This document shows positions 35,387 through 47,019 of a DNA stretch of 64,000 bases, piece after piece. This DNA is from Ulota crispa (lineage: Eukaryota > Streptophyta > Bryopsida > Orthotrichales > Orthotrichaceae). The position numbers and the translations under genes were made by a program. Under the pieces are notes generated by a model that saw only the letters and a program-made list of their open reading frames with translations, did no database searches and was not told the DNA's origin. How positions within the stretch are numbered: the stretch's first letter is position 1; each line of letters starts with the position of its first letter. The DNA lies in the NCBI GenBank assembly GCA_963920765.1, contig OY987251.1, positions 7,939,219 through 8,003,218 of the forward strand, given 5' to 3'.

Positions 35387-36322
35387 TACTAGTTCAAAGT
35401 TAGCCACTAAAATTGGGAAAAAAATCAGTTGCATTCAAAAATTGCCAGCAAAATCTAGTTGAATTTACCAAAAATATATACACATATTACATTTTAGTGT
35501 AAATTTAGAAACATATCCAACATAGTTTGGCAAAATACTGGTTGAATATTGTTGTGATAGAGCTACAGACTCTAAAGAAAGCGTTGGGAATAGAAAACAC
35601 AACAAGGACACAAAAGAGATATAACAAAGTATGCAAGGAGAAGAAGTAACAAGTGTTACTATCCAAGTAGGGCTTACCTACTATATACAAGGGAAAACCA
35701 AAGATAGAAAGTAAAAATCCTTCTCTACTATTGGTCCATGGGATCCATTTACTAAAATAAAATCCAGTGAACTTTAGTTAACTATGTGGAAAGCGTATTA
35801 ATAGAATACTTATCTCAACAAATACAAAAAATACAAAAAGAATTTGGCTTTTAGCTAGTGAAGTCCAAAATAATTCCAGAACACTGCTTCGTACTACTGT
35901 CCGCATTCCGATAATGTCAAATTTGGCTACTACTTAGTTCAATTATTATACCAAGTGACTTCCAATAAAGAATAATCACACAATAAATTGTTTTTAGTAT
36001 TGTTTGAAATCATGTGTTAACCCATTATAGGTTGGTTGGGATCTTTTACGGTCAAAATAAAGCTATGAGAGACAAATATTTGACAATAGAAAACATGGTG
36101 GATCTCCATAACCAATGCTGAGAGTAAACTTGATGGAAGAGTGTAAATGTGACCTAGTCATCTAAACGGTGAAAAAGGTAGCTTGTAAAAGTAGGCGTGT
36201 TCAACCCAATTTGGGGCTAAGGTTGAAATCCAAATCTATATTTATCTTGTTTTACTAACCTATTGTTATATATTTCTAAATGAACTGTAGTTTACAGAAG
36301 ATGGCCCCTTACTGAAAAACAA
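35387..36322. repeat. Dispersed repeat and possible LTR fossil
   Basis: The part at about 35395-35560 (TTAGCCACTAAAATTGGG ... AGAAACATATCCA) is related to 38830-39050. Its neighbour at about 35550-35760, read on the minus strand, has the feel of the end of a Ty1/copia LTR, but I see no internal region and the call is weak. No gene is present. Confidence 0.35.
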
Positions 36323-36639
36323 GGGAAATTTTCATGGATACCCTGAAGTTTGCAATAATTTCATAGATATCCCTGCTCTTTCAGAAATATCATAAATACC
36401 CTTGGACCAAAAAAACTAGACATTTGTTTTGTTGTGCATGTTATTTCCTTCTCTCTTTGTGTGCACATTACTACTTTCTTGTTATGCATGCGCATAAATG
36501 AAGAAGGGAAGTGGCATGCACAACAAAAAAACATGCCTAAATTCTTTGGTTCAAGGGTATTTGCAATATTTCTAAAAAGGCAAGGGTATCTATGAAAGTA
36601 TTGTAAACTTCAAAGGTGGGGTATCCATGAAGTTTTCCC
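36323..36639. mobile_element. Cleanest copy of the GGGAAATTTTCATGG hairpin MITE
   Basis: Nearly the whole 317 bp folds back. GGGAAATTTTCATGGATACC at the left pairs with GGTATCCATGAAGTTTTCCC at the right, and CATTTGTTTTGTTGTGCATG pairs with CATGCACAACAAAAAAACATG. The loop lies near 36470. A transcript would form a hairpin of about 140 bp per arm. It is non-coding. Confidence 0.8.
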
Positions 36640-36674
36640 AATAAACAAAACATCCTTTCTATTTTCTTTTTTAA

Positions 36675-37256
36675 GCCCTAAAGGACCAACTGTCCCCTCA
36701 AGGGACAATTTGGATATTGGGCATGTATTTACAACTAAACTATTTTGTATGATTTTTTGAAACTTTTATGGAAGATGGGGAATTCAAAGATCTATGTGGG
36801 CATCTAATATTTTCTTCATTTTCACATTTATTGATGAATTTATGCTTGAATTTCTCAAAAACAGGGGAGGACAAGCTGCCCAAAAGCTTCTTTGAAAATT
36901 GCATTTTTTTTAAATAAAAATATGAAATAGGTTCTTTACTCTTACATATATGTGGAAAGTTTTGAATCATTTAATTTTGATCAATGAGATGAAAGTTATG
37001 AGAAGTTTTAGTTTATTGGTACATGTGGATTTTCTTGAAAGAAGTTTTTTGGTTGCCTGGCCTCTCCCATTTTTTAGAAATTCATGCATAACTTCTTCAA
37101 TAAATGTCAAAATGAAGAAAATATTAGATGCCCACATAGATCTTTGAATGCCCCATCTTCCATGATTTTTTTAGAAATTCACACAAAGTGGTCTAGTTGT
37201 AATTACATGCCCAAAATCACAACGCTCTCTCAAGGAGATAGTTGGTCCTTTAGGGG
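36675..37256. mobile_element. Fold-back TTAA-bounded element, copy D
   Basis: It is flanked by intact TTAA at 36671-36674 and 37257-37260. The left end is GCCCTAAAGGACCAACTGTC and the right GATAGTTGGTCCTTTAGGGG. Both arms (about 280 bp each) match the same end of the 920-bp elements, arranged head to head: GATCTATGTGGGCATCTAAT on the left and ATTAGATGCCCACATAGATC on the right. It is therefore a palindromic derivative of the larger family. Confidence 0.8.
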
Positions 37257-37260
37257 TTAA

Positions 37261-37332
37261 CCATTTAAGGCCAAGGGCACCCCCAATCAGGACGCTCAAT
37301 CAACCAAAATTGGCTTCCTCAGCCTTAAAGGG
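37261..37332. mobile_element. 72-bp TTAA-bounded mini-element sharing a TTAA with copy D
   Basis: It begins CCATTTAAGGCC directly after the TTAA at 37257-37260 that closes copy D, and ends GCCTTAAAGGG before TTAA at 37333-37336. The ends form an inverted repeat of about 11 bp with one mismatch. Confidence 0.6.
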
Positions 37333-37336
37333 TTAA

Positions 37337-39084
37337 AGCGATATAAGACAACTTTTATATGTTCTATATTGTTTGCAATTACAATACCTCAAAGGGAGTA
37401 GTTTACTTCTAAGGGTTGGGTGAAATTGTGTTAATCTTTGTGTGCAAAAGGGTTAATAAAGGATCTTAAATAGCAAATTTTCACAATTTTGGTCACACTA
37501 TTTTCTAAAATCGATACATCTGGATAACCAGAAAAACAGTTCTTATCAAAATGTCATCCATGCTACTTTTTTTCCAAATAAATTTTATTTGTCATTACTT
37601 TCATATATTCATATTATTTCATCCACTTAATTATTTCTGTGCAAATTGATATTTTTCATCCACTTAAGCACCTTTCATCACAAATTGGTCATTAAGGATA
37701 TTTACTGGAGTTACCCTCTCCAGAAGCTGTAGAACATACGATAACTAGAACGGGTTAAAAAAATAGTTAAAAACGAAGTAGTAATTGTTGCTCAGTGCAG
37801 CCCACATTAATTAAGGGACAGAGGCAGGGACTATGGGTGGTCCTGCCGGGGCCATTTTAAATTAAGGTCCAATTATTGGTTCAGAATCGCCATAGGAACC
37901 AATAGGATTGTCCAAATCCTCCAATTGGGCCATTAATTAGGCCCAAAGCCTTCATATTGAGTGTTGACCCAATTGGTCTTGTTAGTTATGTGACTACTTC
38001 TTTGGGAAGTTTTGGTGCCAAAAGTTAGGTCCAAGCCAAAATAAAATGGGGCATCCCAATGCATTAAACTAATTCAAGCACATGAATCACCTTTGTTAAC
38101 CCATGAACATATAGGTGGTCAATGTGCTTGTTCTACTACAGTAGCTCTACAATGCTCTAGAGTGTTATGGCAAATGTTTACACATTATAGTATTATTTCA
38201 AAAAGTTGCAATAGGCAATAGTGCATGTTGCTCTCATAAAAATTGCAAGAAGGATAGTATGGGACCTAACACCATGTTTGTGAATCTTCTCACAATTTGG
38301 GATATTTAGAATTATAAATGCATTTGGTGAGGTTGTTTTTTGCCTTCCATAATGGACCATGTGTTTATGATCATTTAAAAAAAAATGAGATCATAAACAA
38401 TTTTTTTCCTTTTAGAGACAAGTTTTTGTTATCCAAAATGCAAAAAGTCTCCTTGTAGACCTTTAAAGGTTAATTAGAAATCAAGCCATTAGTTCAGTCC
38501 AAGTACTTTATGATAGGGCAATGTTATTTAGTGAGCATAAAGTGGTGAGTGTGAGCGTTGAGCTAAGATTTGGTGAGCAAGAACCAATGTTGAGCTCAAT
38601 ATAATTGGAAAACCAAAAAATGATTCAAAGTTTATCAAAAGATAACAGTTTAATATCCACAATTATAGGACTCTATGTATACAACTATAGGTGAAATTGA
38701 GTATTTTGACATAAATTCATGCTCATTGCTCACGGCTCACAATATAACATACCTCCTTTATATTGGAACCCAATCAAGCCTTGCATCCAATTGATGGCAG
38801 TTTGGATTAATGTGCAAGAAAAATCGGTTGCTAGTTCATTGTTAGCCGGTGGAATTGGGAAAAAAACCAATTGCATTTTGAAATTACCAGCAAAAAATCG
38901 GTTAAATTTTACTAAAAATTCTAAATATAACATATTACTATGTAAATTTAGAAAAACATCCAGCATAGTTTGGAAGAAAACTAATAGAATACAGAAAATG
39001 CCGGTTTTAGTTGGTGAAGGCCAAAAATTTCCAAAACATCGGTTTAGATTATGAATTGTGCCAATTTGGAATTGGGCCTTGCCA
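37337..39084. other. Gap without a gene; holds one dispersed repeat
   Basis: About 38830-39050 (GCTAGTTCATTGTTAGCCGG ... AGCATAGTTTGG) is related to 35395-35560. The open frames are in low-complexity DNA. I see nothing else assignable. Confidence 0.4.
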
Positions 39085-39626
39085 TAGTAGGGGTTATGCC
39101 GTTCACTAGCAATTTTGTTCATGTGAATAAAATTTGTGTAAAACTTGGCTAAGTCACTTTGTGAACGAGCCATGACAACCTCTTGAGGTTGTGACGGCAT
39201 ATTCACTGCGGTGAACAAAAATTTGTTCACGTCCATTTGTTCATTGTTTTTTTTGAGATATTTGAAACCCCATGATAGGGGGTTTCATTTATCTCAAAAA
39301 ACGATGAACAAATGGTTGTGAACAAGTTTTTGTTCACCGGTGAATATGCTATGACAACCTTCAAAAGGTTGTCATGGGTCGTTCACGGAGTGACTTGCTT
39401 ACATTGTTCATGAATATGATTCATGTGGACAAAATAAGGGGTTTCAATTATGGCATTTTGCACAAAAATCATTCACGTGAATGAGATTTGTGAAAAATGT
39501 GGAGTGTTCACGGAGTGCACAAGCCATAATGACCTCCCGGAGATCGTCATAGCGTATTCACCGGTGAACAAAAACTCGTTCACTACCCTTCGTTCATTGT
39601 TTTTTTGAGATATATGAAACCCCTAA
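39085..39626. repeat. Large nested palindrome plus a third partial arm
   Basis: The arms at about 39090-39258 and 39275-39455 are inverted copies around a centre near 39266: GATATTTGAAACCCC left, GGGGGTTTCATTTATCTC right. Each arm itself contains small perfect palindromes: GTTCACTGCGGTGAAC, TTCACCGGTGAA, ACAACCTCTTGAGGTTGT. A third partial arm follows at about 39466-39626 in the left-arm orientation (GTTCACGGAGTG ... GATATATGAAACCCC). Confidence 0.75.
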
Positions 39627-40225
39627 TATATAGTGGCCCGTGGGTGAATCTGTAGAAGCAGCCTTGAGCCGGAATCCGCACACTTGTGGTGCTTTGCCAA
39701 GTTTGGGAAATTCAATATTAAAGTTGGTTTGGTTGCGGTAATGGGATCGTTCCCATATTTCATACCGTGCGTAAGATCGTGGCTTTGGGTGCCTTCCCTT
39801 GGTTTCCATGCCCAAGACCGTTGTTACATCCAACCTACAAGTACTCAATATGCCTCCTCATCAATTACCCCACATGTGATCTTCATAAGTAGCTTAACCT
39901 CTTGTGGACCGCGCATTCAAATTTTGAACAAAGAATGAGTGTAAGTGAGGTCCTATGAATGTAAAATAGAATCCATGAATGTAAAATGGGTTCTACAATG
40001 ATAGACATCATGAATCGACAAACTTCTGGTCAAAAATGTCAAATAGTTGTTGACTTTAAATGCTGATAAAAATTTGGCTAAAATAGCTTTAATATGTTCT
40101 GTGTAATTTTTATCTAAGGACCTTCTTACTTGTAGTTATAAAGAGCTTCAATTTATTAAAGGGAGTTATGAACAACTCATATGGTTGTTAGATCTTTGTC
40201 ACTTTATGCTATCTTGCATTGTATA
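39627..40225. other. Gap, nothing assignable
   Basis: Short open frames on both strands around 39594-39938 overlap each other and resemble no family I know. The sequence turns AT-rich after 39940. Confidence 0.4.
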
Positions 40226-40624
40226 CAGTAGGTTGATAGCAGATTTGGCATAAAAAAATTCTCCAAAATTTTGCCTAATTATTTTATAAATTACCCTCCA
40301 AAAATATCCAATGTTAAACAAATCAAAAATTGAAATGCCAAATATTATAAGAGTCATTAAGCTTAACTAACAATGGAAAATCAAGGTTGATTTTAAGAAG
40401 GCTCAATCTAATGCAAATTTCTTACCAAGGGCTAATTTTAGAAAGTGGAAGATGCTTAGAGAAAGGCTTAATTCTATTAATTTTTGTGATTGAATGCCAA
40501 ATAATAACAATTTTTTTTGAAAGTGCCTAATCTTGTTTAATTATAAAATCTGATGCCAAATTAATTTTTTCTGGAAAAATAATCAATTCGGCATCAAACA
40601 GCCAAATCTGCTCCCCACCTACAG
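40226..40624. mobile_element. TA-flanked TIR MITE, CTTGTAGGTTGA family, copy 2
   Basis: The ends are CAGTAGGTTGATAGCAGATT and AAATCTGCTCCCCACCTACAG, flanked by TA on both sides. It aligns with 34984-35386 along its length and in the same orientation: ATGCCAAATATTATAAGAGT and GAAAGTGGAAGATGCTTAGA are shared or near-shared. Confidence 0.8.
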
Positions 40625-40925
40625 TAATGTGAATGGGTCCTATATTCATAGATACTTGAATTCTTTTATCTCCATGTATGTTCTTATGTTAATGTTTTAG
40701 TTTTCTACAAATTAAAAGGTAGAAATATCCCCAAAGCCCTTTATTTTTCTCTTACATGGTCTTTAATTCAAATAAAGTAAGTTTCTTTCACCCAAAAACT
40801 CTAAGTTTTTATCAATTCAATACATAATCTTTCAAAACATATTTTAATAGCAAGAATGATTGTACATGTATTAACAAATTCGATAACTACCGTAATCAGA
40901 ACTTAGCATCATAAACACAAAGGAG

Positions 40926-40949
40926 AAAAAAAAAAAAAAAAAAAAAAAA
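40926..40949. repeat. Poly(A) tract
   Basis: An uninterrupted run of about 24 adenines in AT-rich DNA. No retroposed sequence is recognisable immediately upstream. Confidence 0.9.
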
Positions 40950-41315
40950 CAACCCGGGTGTAGAAATCACTCATATAAATTAAGATTTAGTGATTGGCTT
41001 TAGAAGGAATTTTGGAATTTTTGCTTTGTTTTTTTTGTTTAAGACTAGTGAGTGCAATGACAGATCCAACCGCATGAATACAATTTATATGTTGTAATTT
41101 AAAATCCTTCGTTTGAAATTCATGATTTTGTTATTGTAGATATTTGGCTTTTTGATTACACATCTTCAATTTTTGAGAATTGCCATCTTTCGTGCTACTC
41201 TTACTGGACTTAATTTGACATTTGTTCGTTGCTACATACAATATTTAGTATTTAACATAAATATATAAACAACAAAAAATCAAGTGAAAAAAAGAAAACC
41301 ACTGTGAACCTTATA

Positions 41316-41540
41316 TTCATTAAAATGAGAGTTTTTCAGTGAAATGAGAGATTTTAGTATCTTCTTTTATTTTTTTGAGATGTAAATTCAACTTAATTTT
41401 AGCTGAAATTGAAAAGTTTTAGGTCAATTGGACTTAAAATTGAAAGTTTTTAGGTCAATTTGACATAAATTTGAAAAGTTTTAGGTCAATTCACCTCAAT
41501 TCAAGCTAAATAGTCAAATTCATACTCTCATTTTAATGAA
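41316..41540. mobile_element. Small TIR element with internal 36-bp tandem repeat
   Basis: The ends TTCATTAAAATGAGAGT and ACTCTCATTTTAATGAA are a perfect 17-bp inverted repeat. Inside are three imperfect units of about 36 bp, each containing GAAA(A)GTTTT(T)AGGTCAATT. It is non-coding. The superfamily is not assignable. Confidence 0.65.
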
Positions 41541-42189
41541 AATTGGTGCTTTTAGTTGAGCTTTGACCTAAATCAATATGATTATTTTGAGAGGTCCCCA
41601 TTCACTCAATTTAATGAATATAGAGTTTGTGAGTATGTAGTTTAGTATGCTCAACCATTTACTTTTCATAGGCCACATTTAGGTTGATGTACATTTATAC
41701 ACAACTTATTTTTAGGAAGTCTCCTAGGCTAATCTTTGAAAGTGCATGGTCTATCAATCTCAAAATTTGAAGCCCAAACATACCCAATGCAATGCATTCA
41801 TTGAAACAATTGAAATTGTAAATATTATTCTACAACTTGCTTGGCACTGCCTTGAAGTTGTGTACCTACAAAAGCTAAAATGTTACAATTAACATATAAA
41901 ATAGAAAGAATATTAAATGTATAATCTTAATACTAAACCTTCAGCAATAAATTATCAATGTAGATCTTACTATAAGATGGAAATTAGATTTGCAATCATA
42001 TGTACTTAATGCTGTTATTAAGCAATAATACAATGGCATTATTTGAAGTACATGTGGAAAGAGAGTACACTTGTTGATATGGAAAAGAAATCTGCATAAG
42101 TTTACCTTATTAGTGAGATGTTCGTTCTCTTTCAAAAAAGAAAAGGCAGAAATTTTGTATATATAAAGACACATGAGATGTATAAATAA
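41541..42189. other. Gap, nothing assignable
   Basis: AT-rich DNA with chance open frames only. Confidence 0.45.
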
Positions 42190-42587
42190 AGGGAATTACT
42201 ACCTCAACACCCTAAATTGTTAATTGGACATCCTTGTGAGCATGAAATGTGATTTTTAATGCTCATTTTTTTATTTGGATTAAAAGATTTGTTTCACCTT
42301 TATCATTCTAAGGTTATACTGAAGAAAAAGGTTTGTTCAAATTTGAAATTAAAAATATAGGACTTTCAAGTTACTTAAAGCAAGAATACATCAAAAAATA
42401 GTATTGGTGCAATAATATTTCAACAAAAAGTTGTATTTGTCATGTTTTCTTTCAAGGAGGTGGTAATGTTGTAATTGAATGAATGATGAACCACTTGAGT
42501 AAATAAAAAATAGCACTAAATTATCAAATTTCATGCTCATGAGGGGTGTCCCATTAACAATTTAAGGTGTTGCGGTAGTAATTCCCT
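42190..42587. mobile_element. TIR MITE, GGAATTACTACC family, copy 2
   Basis: It starts AGGGAATTACTACCTCAACACC and ends GGTGTTGCGGTAGTAATTCCCT, a long inverted repeat that continues imperfectly through GAGCATGAAAT. It is flanked by AAATAA-like sequence on both sides. It is inverted relative to 32200-32562. Confidence 0.8.
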
Positions 42588-44633
42588 AAATAAATATATA
42601 AAAATGTATATATATACTTGTGTATATGTATTTATGTATATATGTGTGTATATAAAAAACACATTTGATGCTGATTGAAATATGAAGATATTGTATTACT
42701 TTCTATTATACAAATTAGAATTTGATCAATATGCAAACCCTCTATGGTTTACAATTGCCAAGGTAATGTTTGATCAAATCTCTCATCTTTTTTATGTTTT
42801 ATTTTTACAAAATGTCATTAGTTGTTTGGCAATTGTGTGCAAAAGCTCTAATCTAGAGCCCGTTGTAATTAGCTAAATTACTATGGTAAAGAAGAACATT
42901 TACACTTTGTATAAGCCATTTTTGTTGGAAACTGCACTTAATTAACATGCTTCTTGAGTGCATGATTTTAATTCATTTTCTTCAACTTACTTATTTGTTG
43001 AATTTTTGACTTTGACATAAGCATTACAAGGTACATTGACTTCAACTTTTTGGAAAGGAAAATCTTCGACCTTACTACATAACATTACACATGCACATAT
43101 CAAGCTATAAAAAATATAAAAAATATACATGGTTGAAAGATTAAAACAAAACATTTTGTTTGCAAGCAAAATTAGCAAAAATCAATACTAGAAGACATAA
43201 CAAACTAAGAAAACCATTATTTCTAAGATTCTTTTTTTATGTACATAAATTTAACAAAGAATTTTGTAAGATGGCATATAAGGAAACTTATTGTTACTTG
43301 TAGTAAAATTTGGTGGAGTCATATCCACTCTATTATTCATGAACTACAAATTCATGATTGAAATTCTAATGGAAAAACGGAACAAAAAGAAATTTCTAAA
43401 TTTTCAATTACAAAAATGGTAGTATTTTTAAATTTATTGGACTTGACCCAACTACAACTTTAAGTAAAAATACATATATCCATAAAACCAATATTTGACA
43501 AATATTCATGAAAGAAGTGTGTAAGAGGTCCGTCCATCCAAAGTCATGCAAGGCAATACAAAATAATCATTGAATGGAATGCTATTTGAATAAATCGATT
43601 TGGGCAATTCAAAATTGATGTGTGTTTTAATTAGTGGCCTAGCATGCTTGGAAATTTTGTTAATGCATGCATATTTGATTTTACAAAACATAAGGATACG
43701 AGTTGAGAGTCAAAAGCTAGATCTCTCCAATATGGATTATGTCTTTGTTGTTCTCATGTAAGGATGGGATGTTGCAAAGATGAACTGACAATGAATACCT
43801 TAATATATAGATGACATGCCATATGCTATTAGATTGTTAGATAACTAAAAATACAGAAATTTCAAACTGTCAAGTTCAATTAAAAAAAAATTTAGGCCTA
43901 TATTCTAAATTGTGCGTGGCAAAGATGTGAGACAATACTTGATAGTTTTGAATGACCACCTCTCAAGTGATCCAAATTTTTGGAGGGCCATAATTTATGC
44001 AATTGTGCAATGCTTGACCAAATGTCAAAAATTTGTAGGGCATCATGTTCTAGCTTCCAAGTGTCAAAAAGATGAAAAAAGTGAATTATTTGTTGCATAT
44101 GGATGTTCTATTTGCTAATTATCACAAAAAAGATGGTGGAATTATGCTAGAAGGAGGTTTTGAGGTTGAGATAAGAAATTGATGATCTTCTAAAAAGGAA
44201 GTGTGTCTAAGGTTTCTCCTAGTCTAGGTGAACAAGAGAATTTATTGAAGACCAAAAATAACCATTATGAAATGACTTACTTATATATTCTTTGAGAAGG
44301 ATATGATAAGTCATAATGGTTTATGCAAGAAGGGAATTACACAAGCTTTGTTTCCACTTTCATTGCATTACATGGTTTCCTTGAACATCTCTCAACATTG
44401 GCTTGGAAATGACTTGCAAGATTGCTACTCATGAGAATTAATGCTAAAAATATTTTTTGAACTTTGTTGAGTTTCAATGAATTTCAATTATCAAGAGTTT
44501 TTGCCTAACTTTCAAATAATGTGTGCATTGAGACTAATCAAGACAAAGCTATGAAGGCAATTAGTGCCAGTGATGAGTACAATCATCACTAAACTCTTGG
44601 ACATCTATGGAAGTTCTCTCCTATGTTACTTAA
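42588..44633. other. Gene-free AT-rich stretch
   Basis: Begins with TATA simple repeats. Open frames near 42682, 43506 and 43912 are short and not supported by splice signals or recognisable motifs. The stretch at 43900-44200 is slightly less AT-rich and might be old element DNA, but nothing identifies it. Confidence 0.4.
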
Positions 44634-44704
44634 CCCCTAAATGCCCACAACACCAGAATTTGGTGTTTATAACACTGAAATCTAACCCTGTGGGCATTTA
44701 GGGA
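44634..44704. mobile_element. 71-bp TTAA-bounded hairpin, smallest of the family
   Basis: TTAA at 44630-44633, then CCCCTAAATGCCCACA. The right arm is TGTGGGCATTTAGGGA, then TTAA at 44705-44708. The 16-bp arms are complementary with one mismatch. The loop is AT-rich and contains CCAGAATTTGG. Both TTAA sites are intact. Confidence 0.75.
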
Positions 44705-44708
44705 TTAA

Positions 44709-45722
44709 TGGCATATATAATGAACATGCACCTTTTGTCTTATTGGAGGATTTTGGAGCATCTACCTTTTTACTCCCACTTCATTTTTGAGGAGCCTTCA
44801 ACATTTTCTTTGAACTTGGAGTCACTTAGCACAATATAAAGAAGTCACACCAAGATACATATAAGATAACCAAAATCAAGCAAAAATTATTGCATTGCCT
44901 TTTTGAAAGTCTCCATGGAATCTTTAACATAGCAACTAGATCATTTTAAACTCATAAAAAATTTGGTTTGTTTACTTAAAATTTGTTCAATAGGAGATAC
45001 GTGAATGTATCTAACTTTAAATTGAACATCAAAAATACTAACATAGAATTAACCATTCCATTATGCTCTTTATTTGGATGCTAAAACCAATGAGTTACAA
45101 ATTGTTCAATAGAGGTTGGTAGTCTTTCAATTAAAACATGCCATTGATGAGATTATTAGGAACTTTCAAGATCAATGTGATGAATTGATACATTATTGAA
45201 TAGAATGTACAATGAAAATCTCCTTAAATGACCCAATTAGAGACTTTGTTGCCATTGGCTCTTGTTATCTTATGTTCATTGTAAGATTGTTTGCATCATT
45301 TTATATGTGTAAAGAAATTTAAACTAACCCATACAAGATGTTTGAAATCACTCTATATGTGTGCAAGATTATAATTTAGTCAATTATAAAATATTTTTGT
45401 TGATGCTTAAAGTACTGTAGAAGAAATCAAAATTTTGGAGAAGCTCATGTATATTATCAATGTGACTTAAATACATAATTTGGCTATTGAAAATTTAATG
45501 AGCTCTTCTAAAACAATGTATGCATCTTTTGGAAGATCTTAGTAATTCTTGGAGGTATTGTTTGCAATCTCATGTGTTTATAAATTTTGTCAAAATAATT
45601 ATAAGGCATATATTTTTGTGTACAAAAGGCAAAATCAAGGAATTTGCATTCTTGTTCTGTTTTTACATTCATTGCTCTAAGGTCTGGTAACAATCTCATC
45701 CTTTTAGATATTTTTTAGCATC
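44709..45722. other. Gene-free AT-rich stretch
   Basis: No exon, repeat border or motif could be assigned. Confidence 0.45.
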
Positions 45723-45929
45723 CACTAGAAGAAAAATAAGGATAAACAACTGCCACAAATCACAACTACTAGGTCATGCCTTGCAACTGCACAAACAATT
45801 GCACAACAACTACACAACATTTGTATAACTACAATCTAGTTGTGTAATTGTTGTGCAGTTGCAAGGTAGTTCTAGTGACCTAATCGTTGTGATTTGTGGT
45901 AGTTGTTTATCCTTGTTTTTCTTCTAGTG
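45723..45929. mobile_element. CACTA-type hairpin MITE with ATC target duplication
   Basis: The left end CACTAGAAGAAAAATAAGG and right end CCTTGTTTTTCTTCTAGTG are inverted repeats that extend to about 50 bp per arm (AAACAACTGCCACAAATCAC). The element is flanked by ATC at 45720-45722 and 45930-45932. CACTA ends with a 3-bp duplication are diagnostic of the CMC/EnSpm superfamily. It is non-autonomous. Confidence 0.85.
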
Positions 45930-46101
45930 ATCAAGTCTTCATTAAATATTATCATCTTGACTTTAAAATCATGCCAAAGTAATTTATGCATGGGATTTTT
46001 ATTAGTATTCTTGAGTTGGATTCATTGACTATCAAAATAAAATGAAAATACAAATATAAGATGTTTACAATGTTAGCATGTTGTGGCACATGATGATTTA
46101 A

Positions 46102-47015
46102 CCCTAAAGGACCATTGTCCCTTTGGGGGACCAATGCAATTTTGGGCATGTACCTTTGGATAAGCTACTTTGTGTGATTTTTTGAAATTTTTTATTGAAG
46201 GTGGGGAACTTAGAGATTTATGTGGGCATTTAATTTCTTCTTCATTTTGACATTTGGCAAAAAAGTTATGCAAGAATTCATCAAAACTAGAGGAGGAGGG
46301 GTAGTTTTTTAAAACTTGCATTTAATAAATAAATGAATTTGTAATTGTTTCTTTAAATTTTTCAATATGTGCAAAGCTTTGAATCATTCAATCTCAATTA
46401 TTGAGATGAAAGCTATGAGGATTTTTTATTTGCAGGCAATTATGGATTCTATACTCTAAAATAAACTTTGAAGTCCTTTATTTTACTAAATTTTCAATAC
46501 TTTGGAAAAAAAAAAAAAACTAAAGGAAGCAAATTGTTTATCACACATTGTAATTGTTGGGATTTGCATTTTTCATTTCAATACTTAAATTCTTAACAAT
46601 TTAGTGATTTGACTCATTCTCTACTTTTTTTTATTTACTATTTTTTTCCCATGTGTTGTATAGTTCCAACTGATTTGAAAGTTCTCCCACATATAACTAA
46701 CTTGATCTCCTACATGGGAAAATAAAAACACAACTTTGGGTAGAGCAATTTTTTTCATGTAAGAGTGGTCAAAGGCTTTTGAAATTTACTAGCAACAAGG
46801 AAAAAAACCTTTTCCCTTCACTTCAAATGTAAATATCTCCCTACTCTCTATCTAGAATGACATGATTTTTTTCCCTCAAGGACCTCTTCTAGTCTAAAGC
46901 AAGACCCTATGATTGGATTTCCAAAAATAAAATAAAAATTTACCTTCTTACTCATCCCTTAGAAGTGGCAGTTTTCAGTGATTTTGACTGAAAAATGGGC
47001 TTGGTCCTTTATGGG
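46102..47015. mobile_element. TTAA-bounded ~920-bp element, copy C (inverse)
   Basis: TTAA at 46098-46101, then CCCTAAAGGACCATTGTCCC. The right end is TTGGTCCTTTATGGG then TCAA, a decayed TTAA. The interior is the inverse of copies A and B (TTATGTGGGCATTTAAT near the left end, AAGTGGCAGTTTTCAGTGAT near the right). No transposase frame. Confidence 0.75.
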
Positions 47016-47019
47016 TCAA

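Noticed and set aside
35550-35760. Ty1/copia LTR
   Set aside because: Only a faint resemblance on the minus strand, with no partner LTR or internal region. Left as a possible old fossil, not called.
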